Source: Bradyrhizobium sp. ORS 285 (GTDB taxonomy: Bacteria > Pseudomonadota > Alphaproteobacteria > Rhizobiales > Xanthobacteraceae). From it: a stretch of DNA of 64,000 bases. Shown here one piece after another: positions 27,381 through 36,880 of this stretch. Positions within the stretch are counted from its first letter, which is position 1, and each line of letters starts with the position of its first letter. The stretch is from positions 6,809,001-6,873,000 of the forward strand of contig NZ_LT859959.1 in assembly GCF_900176205.1 (NCBI RefSeq). Reading direction: 5' to 3'. The position numbers and the translations under genes are program-made. Under the pieces are notes generated by a model, which saw nothing but the letters and a program-made list of their open reading frames with translations, did no database searches and had not been told where the DNA came from.

Positions 27381-28037
27381 CTAATAACACCTCGCCGCCG
27401 CGATGCTGTGCAGCCTGGTGTCGCCCAGCACATGCGCGATGAAGGCGCGCTTCGGGAACAGTTTGGCGAAGGCGGCATCGCGGACGTTGAGGCCGCCGGC
27501 ATAGGCGCCGAACGCCGGCATCACCGCGCAGGCGCCGTCCGAGACGAAGCAACGACGTTCGAGTGTGCGGGCGCGGGTCGCCACGCGGGCCTTGGGATGC
27601 AGATGGCCGGCGATCTCGCCGGGCGCGCCGGTCGGCTCGTGGCGGAACGTGACGGCGCCAAGCGTGATCTCGTCGGCAACCTCGCCGCCGATGCCATGCG
27701 GCGCGGGATCGTGATTGCCGGTGATCCAGATCCAGTCACGGCCGACTTGAAGGTTCGCGATGCAGGCGCGGTCGTCGCCGCTCAGCCGGGTATGCGCGTC
27801 GCGATCATGAAAGCTGTCGCCGAGCGCGATCACGGTGCGCGGATTGTAGTGCGCGATGACCGTCGCAAGCCGGCGCAAGGTCGCAACCGTATCGAACGGC
27901 GGCAGCAAGGTGCCGCGCGACGCGTAGCTCGAGCCTTTTTCCAGATGCAGATCGGAGACCACCAGCAGGCGCTGCTCGTCCCACACCAGCGCGCCGGAGA
28001 GATCGGCGCGCAGCGCGGTGCCGGCGACCTCCATCAT
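27381..28037 (-). CDS. pdeM: ligase-associated DNA damage response endonuclease PdeM
   Basis: About 218-residue calcineurin-like metallophosphoesterase. All metal motifs are present: VVSDLHLEKG, ALGDSFHDRDAH, ITGNHDPAPH and GHLHPKARVA. PdeM-type proteins occur with the Lhr helicase, MBL exonuclease and ATP-dependent ligase in a DNA-repair set, and it follows the helicase gene here. The start is uncertain: ATG 28037 or 28034, or a TTG at 28064. Confidence 0.88.
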   Translation of the reverse strand: MMEVAGTALRADLSGALVWDEQRLLVVSDLHLEKGSSYASRGTLLPPFDTVATLRRLATVIAHYNPRTVIALGDSFHDRDAHTRLSGDDRACIANLQVGRDWIWITGNHDPAPHGIGGEVADEITLGAVTFRHEPTGAPGEIAGHLHPKARVATRARTLERRCFVSDGACAVMPAFGAYAGGLNVRDAAFAKLFPKRAFIAHVLGDTRLHSIAAARCY

Positions 28038-28081
28038 CCCCGATACGCAGAGTGTGCCCCGCAAATCCGCCTCGCCTGTCG

Positions 28082-30619
28082 CTACCCCATCGCCTCCTTG
28101 ACGAGTTCCTCGGCGGCTTCCGCCAGGAGCTCGTCGGCGGCCTCGCCATAGACGGATTCGCGCCCGATTTCCAGCATCACCGGCACCGCCAGAGGCGAGA
28201 CGCGATCGAGCGGGCGATGGGTGATTCGGCCCTCGATGCGCTGGAGCATATCACCGAGGCGACGCAGATCGAGCAGGCCGGTGGCGGCATCGGCGCGGGC
28301 GGCGCGCAACAGCATGTGATCCGGCTGGTGCCGGCGCAGCACGTCATAGACGAGATCGGTCGAAAACAGCACCTGGCGACGGGTCTTCTCCTCGGTCGTC
28401 GAGCGCCGCGCGATCAGGCCGGAGATAATGGCGCAGGAGCGGAACGTGCGCTTCATCAGCGCCGATTCGTCGAGCCACGCTTCGAGATCGTCGCCGAGCA
28501 TGTCCGGATCGAACAGCGCGGCGAGATCCAGTCGTCCCTGTTTGACCATCAAGGACATGTCGCCAAGCCCCCACACCGCGAGCGCATATTCATTGGCGAC
28601 GAAGCCGAGCGGCCGGGCGCGCGCGCGCTCCAGCCGCCGCGTCAGCAGCATGCCGAGCGTCTGGTGCGCGAGCCGGCCCTCGAACGGATAGCAGACGATG
28701 TAGTGCTTGTTGGAACGCGGAAAGGTCTCGACCAACAGCTCGCGCCGCGCCGGGATGCGCGACACGTCCGTCTGCAATGACAGCCAGTCGCGCACCTGCT
28801 CCGGCAACACGCCCCAGGCCGTGCGGTCGTCGAGCAGGCCGCGCACGCGCTCGGCCAGGTAGGTCGACAGCGGGAACTTGCCGCCCATGTAGGACGGCAC
28901 CTTCGGATCGGAATCGCTCGCGCGCGACACATAGACCTGGTCTTCGGCCAGCGCCTCATAGCGCACGATCTCGCCGCTGAAGACGAACGTGTCGCCGAGC
29001 GTGAGACCTTCGATGAACGCCTCCTCGATCTCGCCGAGCAGCCGGCCGCCGCGCGCGATCGCGCCTGTCGTGCCTTTGCCGCCGCCACGCGAGCGCACCA
29101 GCCGCACCTTCAGCATCGCCTCCTCGACGATGGTGCCGACATTCAGGCGGTAGCTCTGCCGCACCTTGGGATTGGCGACGCGCCAGCGTCCCTTCGCATC
29201 CTGCTTGATGCGCGCGAAGCGCTCATAGGTCTTCAGCGCGTAGCCGCCAGTCGCGACAAAGTCCACGACGTCGTCGAAATCGGCACGTGTCAGCGTCGCG
29301 TAGGACGCAGCCGTGATCACCTCGGCATAGAGCTCGTCACTCAGAAACGGTTCGCCGCAGGCGCAGCCGAGCACGTGCTGCGCCAGCACGTCGAGCGCGC
29401 CGGTGCGCAAGGGTGGCGTGTCCTGCGCGTTGTCGGCAATGGCGTCGATCGCGACCGAGCATTCCAGCACCTCGAAGCGATTGGCCGGCACCAGCACCGC
29501 GCGCGAGGCCTCGTCGAGCCGGTGATTGGCGCGGCCGATGCGCTGCATCAGCCGCGAGCAGCCTTTGGGCGCGCCGACATTGATGACCAGATCGACATCG
29601 CCCCAATCGACGCCGAGATCGAGCGAGGACGTACAGACCACGCCGCGCAGCCGGCCGGCCGCCATCGCGTCCTCGACCTTGCGGCGCTGCGCGACGTCGA
29701 GCGAGCCGTGGTGAAGCGCGATGGCGAGATTGTCGTCATTGATGCGCCAGAACTCCTGGAACAGCATCTCGGCCTGGCTGCGCGTGTTGACGAAGACCAG
29801 CGTGGTCTTGTTGGCCTTGATCAGCTCGTACATCTCGTTGAGCGCATGACGCGCGCTGTGACCGGCCCAGGGCAGGCGCTCGCGCGTGTCCAGCATTTCG
29901 ACGACCGGCTGCGCCGCGCCGCCGGCGGCGACGACATCAGCGGCATCGGTCGCGCCGCGGGGCTGCGGCACCAGGAAGCGCGCAAGCTGATCCGGCTCGG
30001 CCACCGTCGCCGACAATCCGATCATGCGCATCTCGGGCGCAAGCCGCCACAGCCGCGCCAGCCCGAGCGACAGGAGATCGCCGCGCTTGGAGGTGACCAG
30101 GGCGTGCAACTCGTCGAGCACCACGCGCTTCAGCGAGGAGAACAGGAACGGCGCGTCGTCCGAGGACAGCAGCAGCGCGAGCTGCTCGGGGGTCGTCAGC
30201 AGGATGTCCGGCGGATAGCGGCGCTGGCGCTGCTTGCGCGACGCCGGCGTGTCCCCGGTGCGGGTCTCGACCTTGATCGGCAGGCCCATCTCGGAGATCG
30301 GCGCTTCGAGGTTGCGCGCGATATCGACGGCGAGCGCTTTGAGCGGGGAGATGTAGAGGGTGTGCAGGCCGGCCGGACGGGCGACCGACCGCGCTGGCGG
30401 CGCCTCGCCGAGCTCGACCAAGGTCGGCAGGAACCCGGCTAGCGTCTTGCCGGCGCCGGTCGGCGCGATCAGCAATGCCGAGCGTTGCGCCCGCGCCTTG
30501 TCCAGCAGCGCGAGCTGATGTCCACGCGGCGCCCAGCCGCGCGCGGCGAACCATCGGGCGAAATGGTCGGGCAGCGCAGCGCTGTCGTCGGGCGGGACTG
30601 GTCGGATGCGGGGCGGCAC
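28082..30619 (-). CDS. ligase-associated DNA damage response DEXH-box helicase (Lhr type)
   Basis: 845-residue superfamily 2 helicase. Walker A is LIAPTGAGKTLAGF (GAGKT at 55-59), motif II VVLDELHALV, and the second RecA domain has FVNTRSQAEMLFQEFWRIN, CTSSLDLGVDWGDVDLVI and QRIGRANHR. The C-terminus is the Lhr winged-helix/DUF4910-like region. It belongs to the shorter ligase-associated Lhr group and should unwind DNA during repair. pdeM is 44 nt downstream; exonuclease and ligase partners are at 33.3-36.3 kb. Confidence 0.93.
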   Translation of the reverse strand: MPPRIRPVPPDDSAALPDHFARWFAARGWAPRGHQLALLDKARAQRSALLIAPTGAGKTLAGFLPTLVELGEAPPARSVARPAGLHTLYISPLKALAVDIARNLEAPISEMGLPIKVETRTGDTPASRKQRQRRYPPDILLTTPEQLALLLSSDDAPFLFSSLKRVVLDELHALVTSKRGDLLSLGLARLWRLAPEMRMIGLSATVAEPDQLARFLVPQPRGATDAADVVAAGGAAQPVVEMLDTRERLPWAGHSARHALNEMYELIKANKTTLVFVNTRSQAEMLFQEFWRINDDNLAIALHHGSLDVAQRRKVEDAMAAGRLRGVVCTSSLDLGVDWGDVDLVINVGAPKGCSRLMQRIGRANHRLDEASRAVLVPANRFEVLECSVAIDAIADNAQDTPPLRTGALDVLAQHVLGCACGEPFLSDELYAEVITAASYATLTRADFDDVVDFVATGGYALKTYERFARIKQDAKGRWRVANPKVRQSYRLNVGTIVEEAMLKVRLVRSRGGGKGTTGAIARGGRLLGEIEEAFIEGLTLGDTFVFSGEIVRYEALAEDQVYVSRASDSDPKVPSYMGGKFPLSTYLAERVRGLLDDRTAWGVLPEQVRDWLSLQTDVSRIPARRELLVETFPRSNKHYIVCYPFEGRLAHQTLGMLLTRRLERARARPLGFVANEYALAVWGLGDMSLMVKQGRLDLAALFDPDMLGDDLEAWLDESALMKRTFRSCAIISGLIARRSTTEEKTRRQVLFSTDLVYDVLRRHQPDHMLLRAARADAATGLLDLRRLGDMLQRIEGRITHRPLDRVSPLAVPVMLEIGRESVYGEAADELLAEAAEELVKEAMG

Positions 30620-30733
30620 CGGGGGAAGGTAGGCAGTCCCGCGCCCTTCGTCGAGGGCGGGATGGCTGCCTCAGCGGCAATGGCTATCGCCCCCGAGGGA
30701 GGTGGGGGGCATCAGCGCCTCCTCAAACACCGC

Positions 30734-30849
30734 TGTCGTCCCTGCGAACGCAGGGACCCATAACCACCGGCCGCGCTGAGACGATGACTGGCAGTTATGC
30801 CTCAACGATAGATTCCGCGGTATGGGTCCCTGCATTCGCAGGGACGACA
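30734..30849. repeat. paired inverted repeat, TGTCGTCCCTGCGAACGCAGGGACCCATA family
   Basis: 29-bp arms at 30734-30762 and 30821-30849 match as an inverted repeat with one mismatch; each arm is also internally palindromic. A diverged pair of the same type is at 41700-41822. The 282-nt gap between the helicase start and the transporter-protein stop holds nothing else recognisable. Confidence 0.88.
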
Positions 30850-30901
30850 CCGGAGAGTGCAGCCACATCTCCGGTGTCATCATCCAACGGGAGGAAGCCC
30901 A

Positions 30902-32131
30902 CTACTCCGTCATCGGCTTCTCGGAGATATTCCAGTCCTTGCCGTCGAAGATCGAGATGTAGAGCGTCTTCATCGGCGTGTAGTCGTCGGGCGTGTAGGC
31001 GTAGTTGACGCCGTCGAGGAAGTAGGGCGAGTGGAAGCCGGCGAGCGTGGTGGCCTGCTTCAGCACGTTCTCGCGCGTCAGCGTGTCGCCGCAGCGGCGC
31101 AGGATCTCGGCCATCGAGGCCGCCTGGCCGTAGCCGGCATAGGCGATGCTGTTGTCCGGATCGATGGTCGGGACATATTTCGCGCGCAGCGCCTCGAATG
31201 CCTTGACGTAGGGATCATCCTTCCATTGCGGCACGCCGGCATCCTTGGAATAGCGGATGGCGACGATGTCCTTGGCGTTCTCCAGTCCCGCGGCCGAGAG
31301 GATCGAGCGGCCGGTCGAGCCCGCCGACAACAGCTGCAGCGGCTTCCAGCCGAGCTCGGCGACCTTGCGGATCGACTGCGACGTCGCCTTGCCGGTGGTG
31401 ATGTTGTAGAACACGTCGGCGCCGGACTTCGACAGGTTGATCAGCTGCGAGTCGACCGTGGGCTCGGTGAGATCATAGGTCTGCTCCATGATCACCTGAG
31501 CCTTGCCGCCGGCATCGGCGAGCACCTTTTTGAAGGGACCGAGGAAGTCGCGGCCGAAATCGTCGTTCTGGTAGAGTATGCCGATCTTGGCCTCGGGCTT
31601 CACGCTCAGCACGTGCTTGGCGAGAATGCGCGCCTCCGTCGGATACAGCGGCAGGCCGGCCATGGTCCATTTGAAGTTCTTCGGATCATTCCACTTCGAA
31701 GCGCCGGTGTTGAGCAGCAGCTGCGGCACGCCCTTGGAGTTGAGATATTTGTGCACGGCGGTCTGCGGCGCAGTGCCGAGCGAGCCATACAGCGCCAGCA
31801 CCTCCTCCTGCTCGACCAGGCGGCGGGTCGCCTCGACGCATTTCGGCGCGCTGTAGGCATCGTCCATGGTGAGGAACTTGACCTTGCGGCCGTTGATGCC
31901 GCCCTGCTCATTGAGCATCTGAAAATACGCCTCGCCGATGCGGCCGAGCACGCCATAGAGCGAGCCCGGACCGGAATGCGGAATGGTCTGGCCGATCTTG
32001 ATCTCGGTATCGCTGGCGCCGGCGTCGTATTTCTTCTCGGCGGCCCAGACATAAGGCGAGGCGATGGTCGAGGCGCCCAAGGTCGCGAGCGCGGTGGCGC
32101 AGAAATCGCGCCGGGTCAGATGTTTTTTCAT
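30902..32131 (-). CDS. ABC transporter substrate-binding protein, branched-chain amino acid type
   Basis: 409-residue periplasmic binding protein (Leu/Ile/Val-binding fold). The N-terminus MKKHLTRRDFCATALATLGASTIASPYVWA has a twin-arginine motif, so Tat export is likely. The mature part begins EIKIGQTIPHSGPGSLYGVLG and shows GQAASMAEILRRCG late in the sequence. No permease or ATPase gene is adjacent, so it is an orphan binding protein for urea, amide or amino-acid-like ligands. It interrupts the two halves of the ligase-associated repair set. Confidence 0.9.
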   Translation of the reverse strand: MKKHLTRRDFCATALATLGASTIASPYVWAAEKKYDAGASDTEIKIGQTIPHSGPGSLYGVLGRIGEAYFQMLNEQGGINGRKVKFLTMDDAYSAPKCVEATRRLVEQEEVLALYGSLGTAPQTAVHKYLNSKGVPQLLLNTGASKWNDPKNFKWTMAGLPLYPTEARILAKHVLSVKPEAKIGILYQNDDFGRDFLGPFKKVLADAGGKAQVIMEQTYDLTEPTVDSQLINLSKSGADVFYNITTGKATSQSIRKVAELGWKPLQLLSAGSTGRSILSAAGLENAKDIVAIRYSKDAGVPQWKDDPYVKAFEALRAKYVPTIDPDNSIAYAGYGQAASMAEILRRCGDTLTRENVLKQATTLAGFHSPYFLDGVNYAYTPDDYTPMKTLYISIFDGKDWNISEKPMTE

Positions 32132-32239
32132 TGTTGTCTCTCCCTAGACTGCCGGCATTTTTTGGCATCAAGAGAGCCGCGGCAAGAGCGAAGTTGCCGC
32201 ATCGCGCGCTGCGTGCAGCGCATTCAATAGCGTGTAGAC

Positions 32240-33166
32240 TCAAGTCTTCATCGCGATCACTGAAAGGCCACACACCGGTGCCTGATCCTCAGTACGCGGC
32301 GACGCCGGCGCGAGATGCGCGAGCTTCAATCCAACGTCCGTCACGACGCTTTTTATATATTCCGCACCATGGGCATAGCGCAGCCCCTTACCCATGATCA
32401 CGCCGTCACCGTCATGCGTCTCGACGGTGAAGGTCACGAGGCCGCCGGGCATCAGCACGCGCGCCGCTTCGCGCAACACGGGACCGAGATCGCCGACATA
32501 GACCAGCGCATCCGCGGCGAGAACGAGATCGGCCGACGCATCCGCCTGTCGCGCGAGGCCAGCCGTCATGTCGTCGACCTCGAGCGCAGCATACAGACCG
32601 GTGTCGCGCGCCTGCGCGATCATGCCGGCGGAGAGATCGATGCCGATGAAGCTGTCGACGTTGCTGACGAAGGCCGCAGCACCCAGGCCGGTGCCGCAGC
32701 CGAGATCGATCGCGCGCTTGAAGTAAGCCGGCTTCTTCGCGGCGGCGCGGACGGCAAGCACGGCCTTGAACAGGATCGCGGGCGCGCGATAGTGCAGCCG
32801 CTCGATCAGCTCGCTCTCGAAGCGCGGTGCATACTGGTCGAACAGCGACTGCACATAGGCCTTGGGCATGTCCGTGAGCGGCGCGGCGCCGAGCTGCATC
32901 AGCCGGACGGCCGCGCCATGGCGGTCATCCGGATCGGCCGCGACGGCGTTCTGGAAAGCGGAGATCGCCTTGTCGGTCTCGCCGAGTGCGAGTCGGATCT
33001 TGCCGAGTTCGAACCACGCCGAGGCGAAGCTCGGCGCGACCTCGATGGCCTGCTCCATCACTTCCGCGGCCGCGGCGAGATCACCCTTGATCTGCAGGTC
33101 ACGGGCGAATTCGTAGCGGCGGTCGGCAATCAGGTCGCCGGAGGAGAGGAACAGGCGGTGGGGCAT
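32240..33166 (-). CDS. SAM-dependent methyltransferase with N-terminal TPR repeats
   Basis: About 308 residues. TPR-like helices occupy the first ~100 residues (FARDLQIKGDLAAAAEVMEQAIEVAP; AWFELGKIRLALGETDKAISAFQNAVAADP). The class I methyltransferase domain follows with motif I AIDLGCGTGLGAAAF and the post-I acidic FIGIDLS. The target molecule is unknown. ATG 33166 is chosen; the longer frame to 33214 enters a palindromic repeat. Confidence 0.85.
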   Translation of the reverse strand: MPHRLFLSSGDLIADRRYEFARDLQIKGDLAAAAEVMEQAIEVAPSFASAWFELGKIRLALGETDKAISAFQNAVAADPDDRHGAAVRLMQLGAAPLTDMPKAYVQSLFDQYAPRFESELIERLHYRAPAILFKAVLAVRAAAKKPAYFKRAIDLGCGTGLGAAAFVSNVDSFIGIDLSAGMIAQARDTGLYAALEVDDMTAGLARQADASADLVLAADALVYVGDLGPVLREAARVLMPGGLVTFTVETHDGDGVIMGKGLRYAHGAEYIKSVVTDVGLKLAHLAPASPRTEDQAPVCGLSVIAMKT

Positions 33167-33183
33167 CGGGGAACCATTGGGAT

Positions 33184-33265
33184 CGTCATGGCCGGGCTTG
33201 ACCCGGCCATCCATCGAGGAACTTCATTCAGGAGATGGATGCGCGGGTCAAGCCCGCGCATGACG
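33184..33265. repeat. palindromic intergenic repeat, CGTCATGGCCGGG family
   Basis: Arms CGTCATGGCCGGGCTTGACCCGGCCATCCATC and GATGGATGCGCGGGTCAAGCCCGCGCATGACG around a short spacer; same family as 6616-6702 and 36316-36390. Confidence 0.85.
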
Positions 33266-33311
33266 AGCGGAGAATGATGCGACAAGCTGAAAATCCTCAC
33301 GCGCGACCTAT

Positions 33312-34358
33312 ATGAGCAACATGCGTCCGCAAGACATCCTGCTGCCCGTTCCCTCCGGCCTGTGCTGCAAGACCGGCGGCTTCCACATCGATCCCGTGCG
33401 CCCGGTCGAGCGGGCGCTGATCACGCATGGGCATTCCGACCACGCCCGCGCCGGCCACGGCGCCGTGCTGGCGACGCAGGAGACGCTCGACATCATGCGG
33501 CTGCGCTATGGCGAGAATTTTGCGGGATCAACGCAGGCGATCGGTTATGGCGAGGAGATCAAGCTGGGCGATGTCACCGTCAGCTTCCACCCGGCGGGGC
33601 ATGTGCTCGGCTCGGCGCAGATCAAGGTGTCGTCGGGCGGTACCTGCATCGTCGCGTCCGGCGACTACAAGGATGCGCGCGATCCGACCTGCGCGCCGTT
33701 CGAGCTGGTGCAATGCGACGTCTTCATCACCGAGGCGACCTTTGGGTTACCGGTGTTCCGGCACGGCGACACGGCGCTCGAAGTCGACAAGCTGCTGGCG
33801 TCAGTTGCGCTGTTTCCCGAGCGCGCGCATCTGGTCGGCGCGTATTCCCTCGGCAAGGCGCAGCGCGTGATCGCGCTGATCCGCGAGGCCGGCTATGACG
33901 CGCCGATCTATTTGCATGGCGCGATGGAGAAGATCACGCGCTACTACCAGGACAAGGGCATTCCCCTCGGCGAGCTCCGGCCGGTCAAGGGCGTCAAGAA
34001 GGCCGAGCTTGCGGGCACCATCACATTGGCGCCGCCGAGTGCGACGTCGGATCTGTGGACGCGGCGCTTTCCTGATCCGGTCACCGCCTTCGCCTCGGGC
34101 TGGATGCGGGTGCGCGCCCGCGCCCGGCAGCGCGGCGTCGAGCTGCCGCTGGTGATCTCCGATCACGCCGATTGGGACGGGCTGACCGCGACCATCGCGG
34201 CGACCGGCGCCGGCGAGGTCTGGGTCACGCATGGCCAGGAGGACGCGCTGGTGCATTGGTGCCAGAGCAAGGGGCTGGCGGCGCGGCCGCTCGATCTCGT
34301 CGGCTATGGCGACGAGGAGGAGAGCGAGGTCGTGGCCGCGGAGGAGTCCGAGGCATGA
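33312..34358 (+). CDS. ligase-associated DNA exonuclease, MBL fold
   Basis: 348-residue metallo-beta-lactamase/beta-CASP-type nuclease. The metal motif is THGHSDH (H39, H41, D43, H44), followed by HPAGHVLGSAQI, SGDYKDARDP and VISDHADWDGL, which match the SNM1/ligase-associated exonuclease group. It should trim DNA ends for the ATP-dependent ligase, whose gene overlaps its stop as ATGA. Confidence 0.93.
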   Translation: MSNMRPQDILLPVPSGLCCKTGGFHIDPVRPVERALITHGHSDHARAGHGAVLATQETLDIMRLRYGENFAGSTQAIGYGEEIKLGDVTVSFHPAGHVLGSAQIKVSSGGTCIVASGDYKDARDPTCAPFELVQCDVFITEATFGLPVFRHGDTALEVDKLLASVALFPERAHLVGAYSLGKAQRVIALIREAGYDAPIYLHGAMEKITRYYQDKGIPLGELRPVKGVKKAELAGTITLAPPSATSDLWTRRFPDPVTAFASGWMRVRARARQRGVELPLVISDHADWDGLTATIAATGAGEVWVTHGQEDALVHWCQSKGLAARPLDLVGYGDEEESEVVAAEESEA

Positions 34359-36271
34359 ACCGCTTCGCCGAACTGCTCGACCGCCTCGCCTATGAGCCCG
34401 GCCGCAACAACAAGCTGCGCCTGCTGACGTCGTATTTTCGTGAAGTCGGGGATCCAGACCGCGGCTACGCGCTGGGCGCGCTGACCGGCGCGCTGTCGTT
34501 CAAGCATGCCAAGCCCGCTCTGATCCGCGACCTCATTGCGGCGCGTACCGACCCGGTCCTGTTCGCGCTGTCGTATGACTATGTGGGGGATCTGTCCGAG
34601 ACGGTCGCGTTGATGTGGCCGAGGGATGGTGCACATCAGGGGCAGCGCGTTTCCGGGGCCCCCCCTCCCCAGCCCTCCCCCACAAGGGGGGAGGGAGCCG
34701 AATTGCGTGCGGAGCTTGCAACTCGGACGGCATCGAACAGCGACTCGCCACGATCGAGCCCTGCTTCCGGGACCGCGAGCGCGGCAGCAGCAGTTTCTCT
34801 TGCGTCACCGACCACCGCTCTCTCCGCTCCCTCCCCCCTTGTGGGGGAGGGGCAGGGAGGGGGGTACCCCAGGGGTGGTCTCTCGGAGCAGCCCCCGCCC
34901 GGCCACAACAACCCACCGCCGCCGACGCTCACCGAGGTCGTCACCACGCTCCGGACCCTCGGCAAGACCGAGATGCCGAAGCAGCTGGCGCAGTGGCTCG
35001 ATGAGCTCGACGAGACCGGCCGCTGGGCGCTGCTGAAGCTGGTCACCGGCGCATTGCGCATCGGCATCTCCGCGCGCTTGGCCAAGACGGCCGCCGCCGC
35101 CCTCGGCGACAAGGACCCGCACGACGTGGAGCTGATCTGGCCCGGCCTGTCGCCGCCCTATCTCGACCTGTTTGCCTGGCTGGAAGGCCGCGGCGACAAG
35201 CCGGTCAACCGCGATCCCGCCCCGTTCCGCCCCGTCATGCTGGCGCATGCGGTGGAGGACGGCGACTTCGCCAACATGGACGCGAGCGACTACATCGCGG
35301 AATGGAAATGGGACGGCATCCGCGTACAGGCCGTGAGCGGACGCGAGACCGACGGCCGGATGGTGACGCGGCTGTATTCGCGCAGCGGCGAGGACATCAC
35401 CGCGAGTTTCCCGGACCTGTTGCCGTCGCTGCATCTGCCCGGCGCGCTCGACGGCGAGCTGCTGGTGGTGCGGGACCAGCGCGTGCAGAGCTTCAACGTG
35501 CTGCAGCAGCGGCTGAACCGCAAGACGGTGTCGCCGAAGCTGATGAAGGAGTATCCGATCCATCTGCGCGCCTACGATCTGCTCGGTGACGAGGACAACG
35601 ATTTGCGCGAGCTACCATTCGAAGCGCGGCGCGCGAAACTCGAAGCCTTCATCAAGCGGCTGGACAATCCACGCGTCGATCTGTCGCCCACCGTCGCGTT
35701 CGCCACCTGGGACGAGCTGACCGCTGCACGCGCCGATCCGGCGTCAGCCGGCGCCGGAGACGATGCTGAAGCGGTCGAAGGCGTGATGCTGAAGCGGCGC
35801 GACGCGGTGTATCTGCCGGGCCGGCCGAAGGGGCAGTGGTGGAAGTGGAAGCGCGATCCGCACATTATCGACGCCGTACTGATGTATGCGCAACGCGGTC
35901 ACGGCAAGCGCTCGTCCTATTACTCCGACTACACGTTCGGTGTGTGGACGTCAGGTGACGCCGGCGATCAGCTGGTGCCGGTCGGCAAGGCCTATTTCGG
36001 CTTCACCGACGAGGAGCTGCTGCAGATCGACCGCTTCGTCCGCCGCAACACCACGGAGAAGTTCGGCCCCGTGCGCCACGTCGTGCACGAGCCCGAGCAG
36101 GGGCTGGTGCTGGAGGTGGCGTTCGAGGGCCTGCAGAAATCGCCACGTCACAAATCCGGCGTCGCGATGCGCTTCCCTCGCATCAACCGCCTGCGCTGGG
36201 ACAAGCCGCCGCGCGACGCGGACAGGTTGGAGACGTTGGAGCGGATGTTGAAGAGCGAAACGGCGGGGTGA
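34355..36271 (+). CDS. ATP-dependent DNA ligase, ligase-associated set, with an in-frame palindromic insertion
   Basis: 638-residue ligase. The adenylation lysine is K318 in AEWKWDGIRV; nucleotidyltransferase motifs follow (DGELLV, EGVMLKRRDAVYLPGRPKGQWWKWKRD) and the OB domain ends the protein. It seals DNA nicks using ATP. Residues about 91-182 are foreign to the family: low-complexity Pro/Ser/Gly-rich sequence encoded by a paired palindromic element. The family sequence resumes at HNNPPPPTLTEVVTTLR. The frame stays open through the insertion, so the protein may still be made. Start overlaps the exonuclease stop (ATGA). Confidence 0.9.
   Translation: MNRFAELLDRLAYEPGRNNKLRLLTSYFREVGDPDRGYALGALTGALSFKHAKPALIRDLIAARTDPVLFALSYDYVGDLSETVALMWPRDGAHQGQRVSGAPPPQPSPTRGEGAELRAELATRTASNSDSPRSSPASGTASAAAAVSLASPTTALSAPSPLVGEGQGGGYPRGGLSEQPPPGHNNPPPPTLTEVVTTLRTLGKTEMPKQLAQWLDELDETGRWALLKLVTGALRIGISARLAKTAAAALGDKDPHDVELIWPGLSPPYLDLFAWLEGRGDKPVNRDPAPFRPVMLAHAVEDGDFANMDASDYIAEWKWDGIRVQAVSGRETDGRMVTRLYSRSGEDITASFPDLLPSLHLPGALDGELLVVRDQRVQSFNVLQQRLNRKTVSPKLMKEYPIHLRAYDLLGDEDNDLRELPFEARRAKLEAFIKRLDNPRVDLSPTVAFATWDELTAARADPASAGAGDDAEAVEGVMLKRRDAVYLPGRPKGQWWKWKRDPHIIDAVLMYAQRGHGKRSSYYSDYTFGVWTSGDAGDQLVPVGKAYFGFTDEELLQIDRFVRRNTTEKFGPVRHVVHEPEQGLVLEVAFEGLQKSPRHKSGVAMRFPRINRLRWDKPPRDADRLETLERMLKSETAG
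34661..34863. repeat. paired palindromic element inside the ligase gene
   Basis: Inverted arms at 34661-34698 and 34826-34863 share a perfect 26-bp core (34673-34698 with 34826-34851) and a few mismatches outside it. The arm consensus GCTCCCTCCCCCTTG..GGGGAGGGG is the one that flanks the orphan antitoxin at 11670-12084. The inter-arm 127 nt is not recognisable. Confidence 0.88.
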
Positions 36272-36315
36272 CGACGTCTTACAATCTCGACGGGCTGGGC
36301 ACGCCTCGTGTTGCT

Positions 36316-36390
36316 CGTCATGCCCGGGCTTGACCCGGGCATCCATCCTCGTTGGAGAGATGGATGGCCGGGTCAAGCCCGGCCATGACG
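36316..36390. repeat. palindromic intergenic repeat, CGTCATGCCCGGG family
   Basis: Arms CGTCATGCCCGGGCTTGACCCGGGCATCCATC and GATGGATGGCCGGGTCAAGCCCGGCCATGACG; third copy of this family in the window, 45 nt after the ligase stop. Confidence 0.85.
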
Positions 36391-36558
36391 ATCTCTGAGA
36401 ATACGTGCCACCGGCAAGCTGAGAGGCAGCAAGAACATTAAATGCCAGTAACCGGCTTGCGGCCGTGAGACCAGTTCCCCACCTGCCCTGCCGTGCTTTA
36501 TAATCGGGCACGAATCCGCCGGTGAACCGGCCTTCGCAGCGGCCTTGGAGACGATGAC

Positions 36559-36867
36559 ATGTCGAACGACATCAGGGATTATCCGGGCCGCGCCCGCAGC
36601 TCGGATGGCCTGTATCGCTTTCTTGGCGGCTCGCCGGTCGCGGTGGCGTTCCGGCTGATCCTGCTGTCGATCCTGGTCGGCGTGGTGCTGTCGGCGATCG
36701 GCTTCGATCCGCTGAACATTCTGCACAGCATCCGGCTGCTGTTCATCCGCCTCTACGAGCTCGGCTTCGACGCCTTCAACTGGCTGTGGCGCTACTTCCT
36801 GCTCGGCGCCGTGATCGTGATCCCGCTCTGGTTCCTGTCGCGGCTGTTCGCCCCGCGCGGGCGGTGA
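36559..36867 (+). CDS. small two-helix membrane protein (DUF6460-like)
   Basis: 102 residues. After YRFLGGSPVAVAFRLILLSILVGVVLSAIGFDPLNI, a first membrane helix, a second helix follows near the C-terminus (WRYFLLGAVIVIPLWFLSRLF). The GGSP...R...S..VG..L...G.DP pattern recalls an alphaproteobacterial DUF; I assign it only tentatively. No function can be given. The MBL-fold gene begins 13 nt after its stop, so the two probably share a transcript. Confidence 0.72.
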   Translation: MSNDIRDYPGRARSSDGLYRFLGGSPVAVAFRLILLSILVGVVLSAIGFDPLNILHSIRLLFIRLYELGFDAFNWLWRYFLLGAVIVIPLWFLSRLFAPRGR

Positions 36868-36880
36868 GAGGGCGCAGCCG

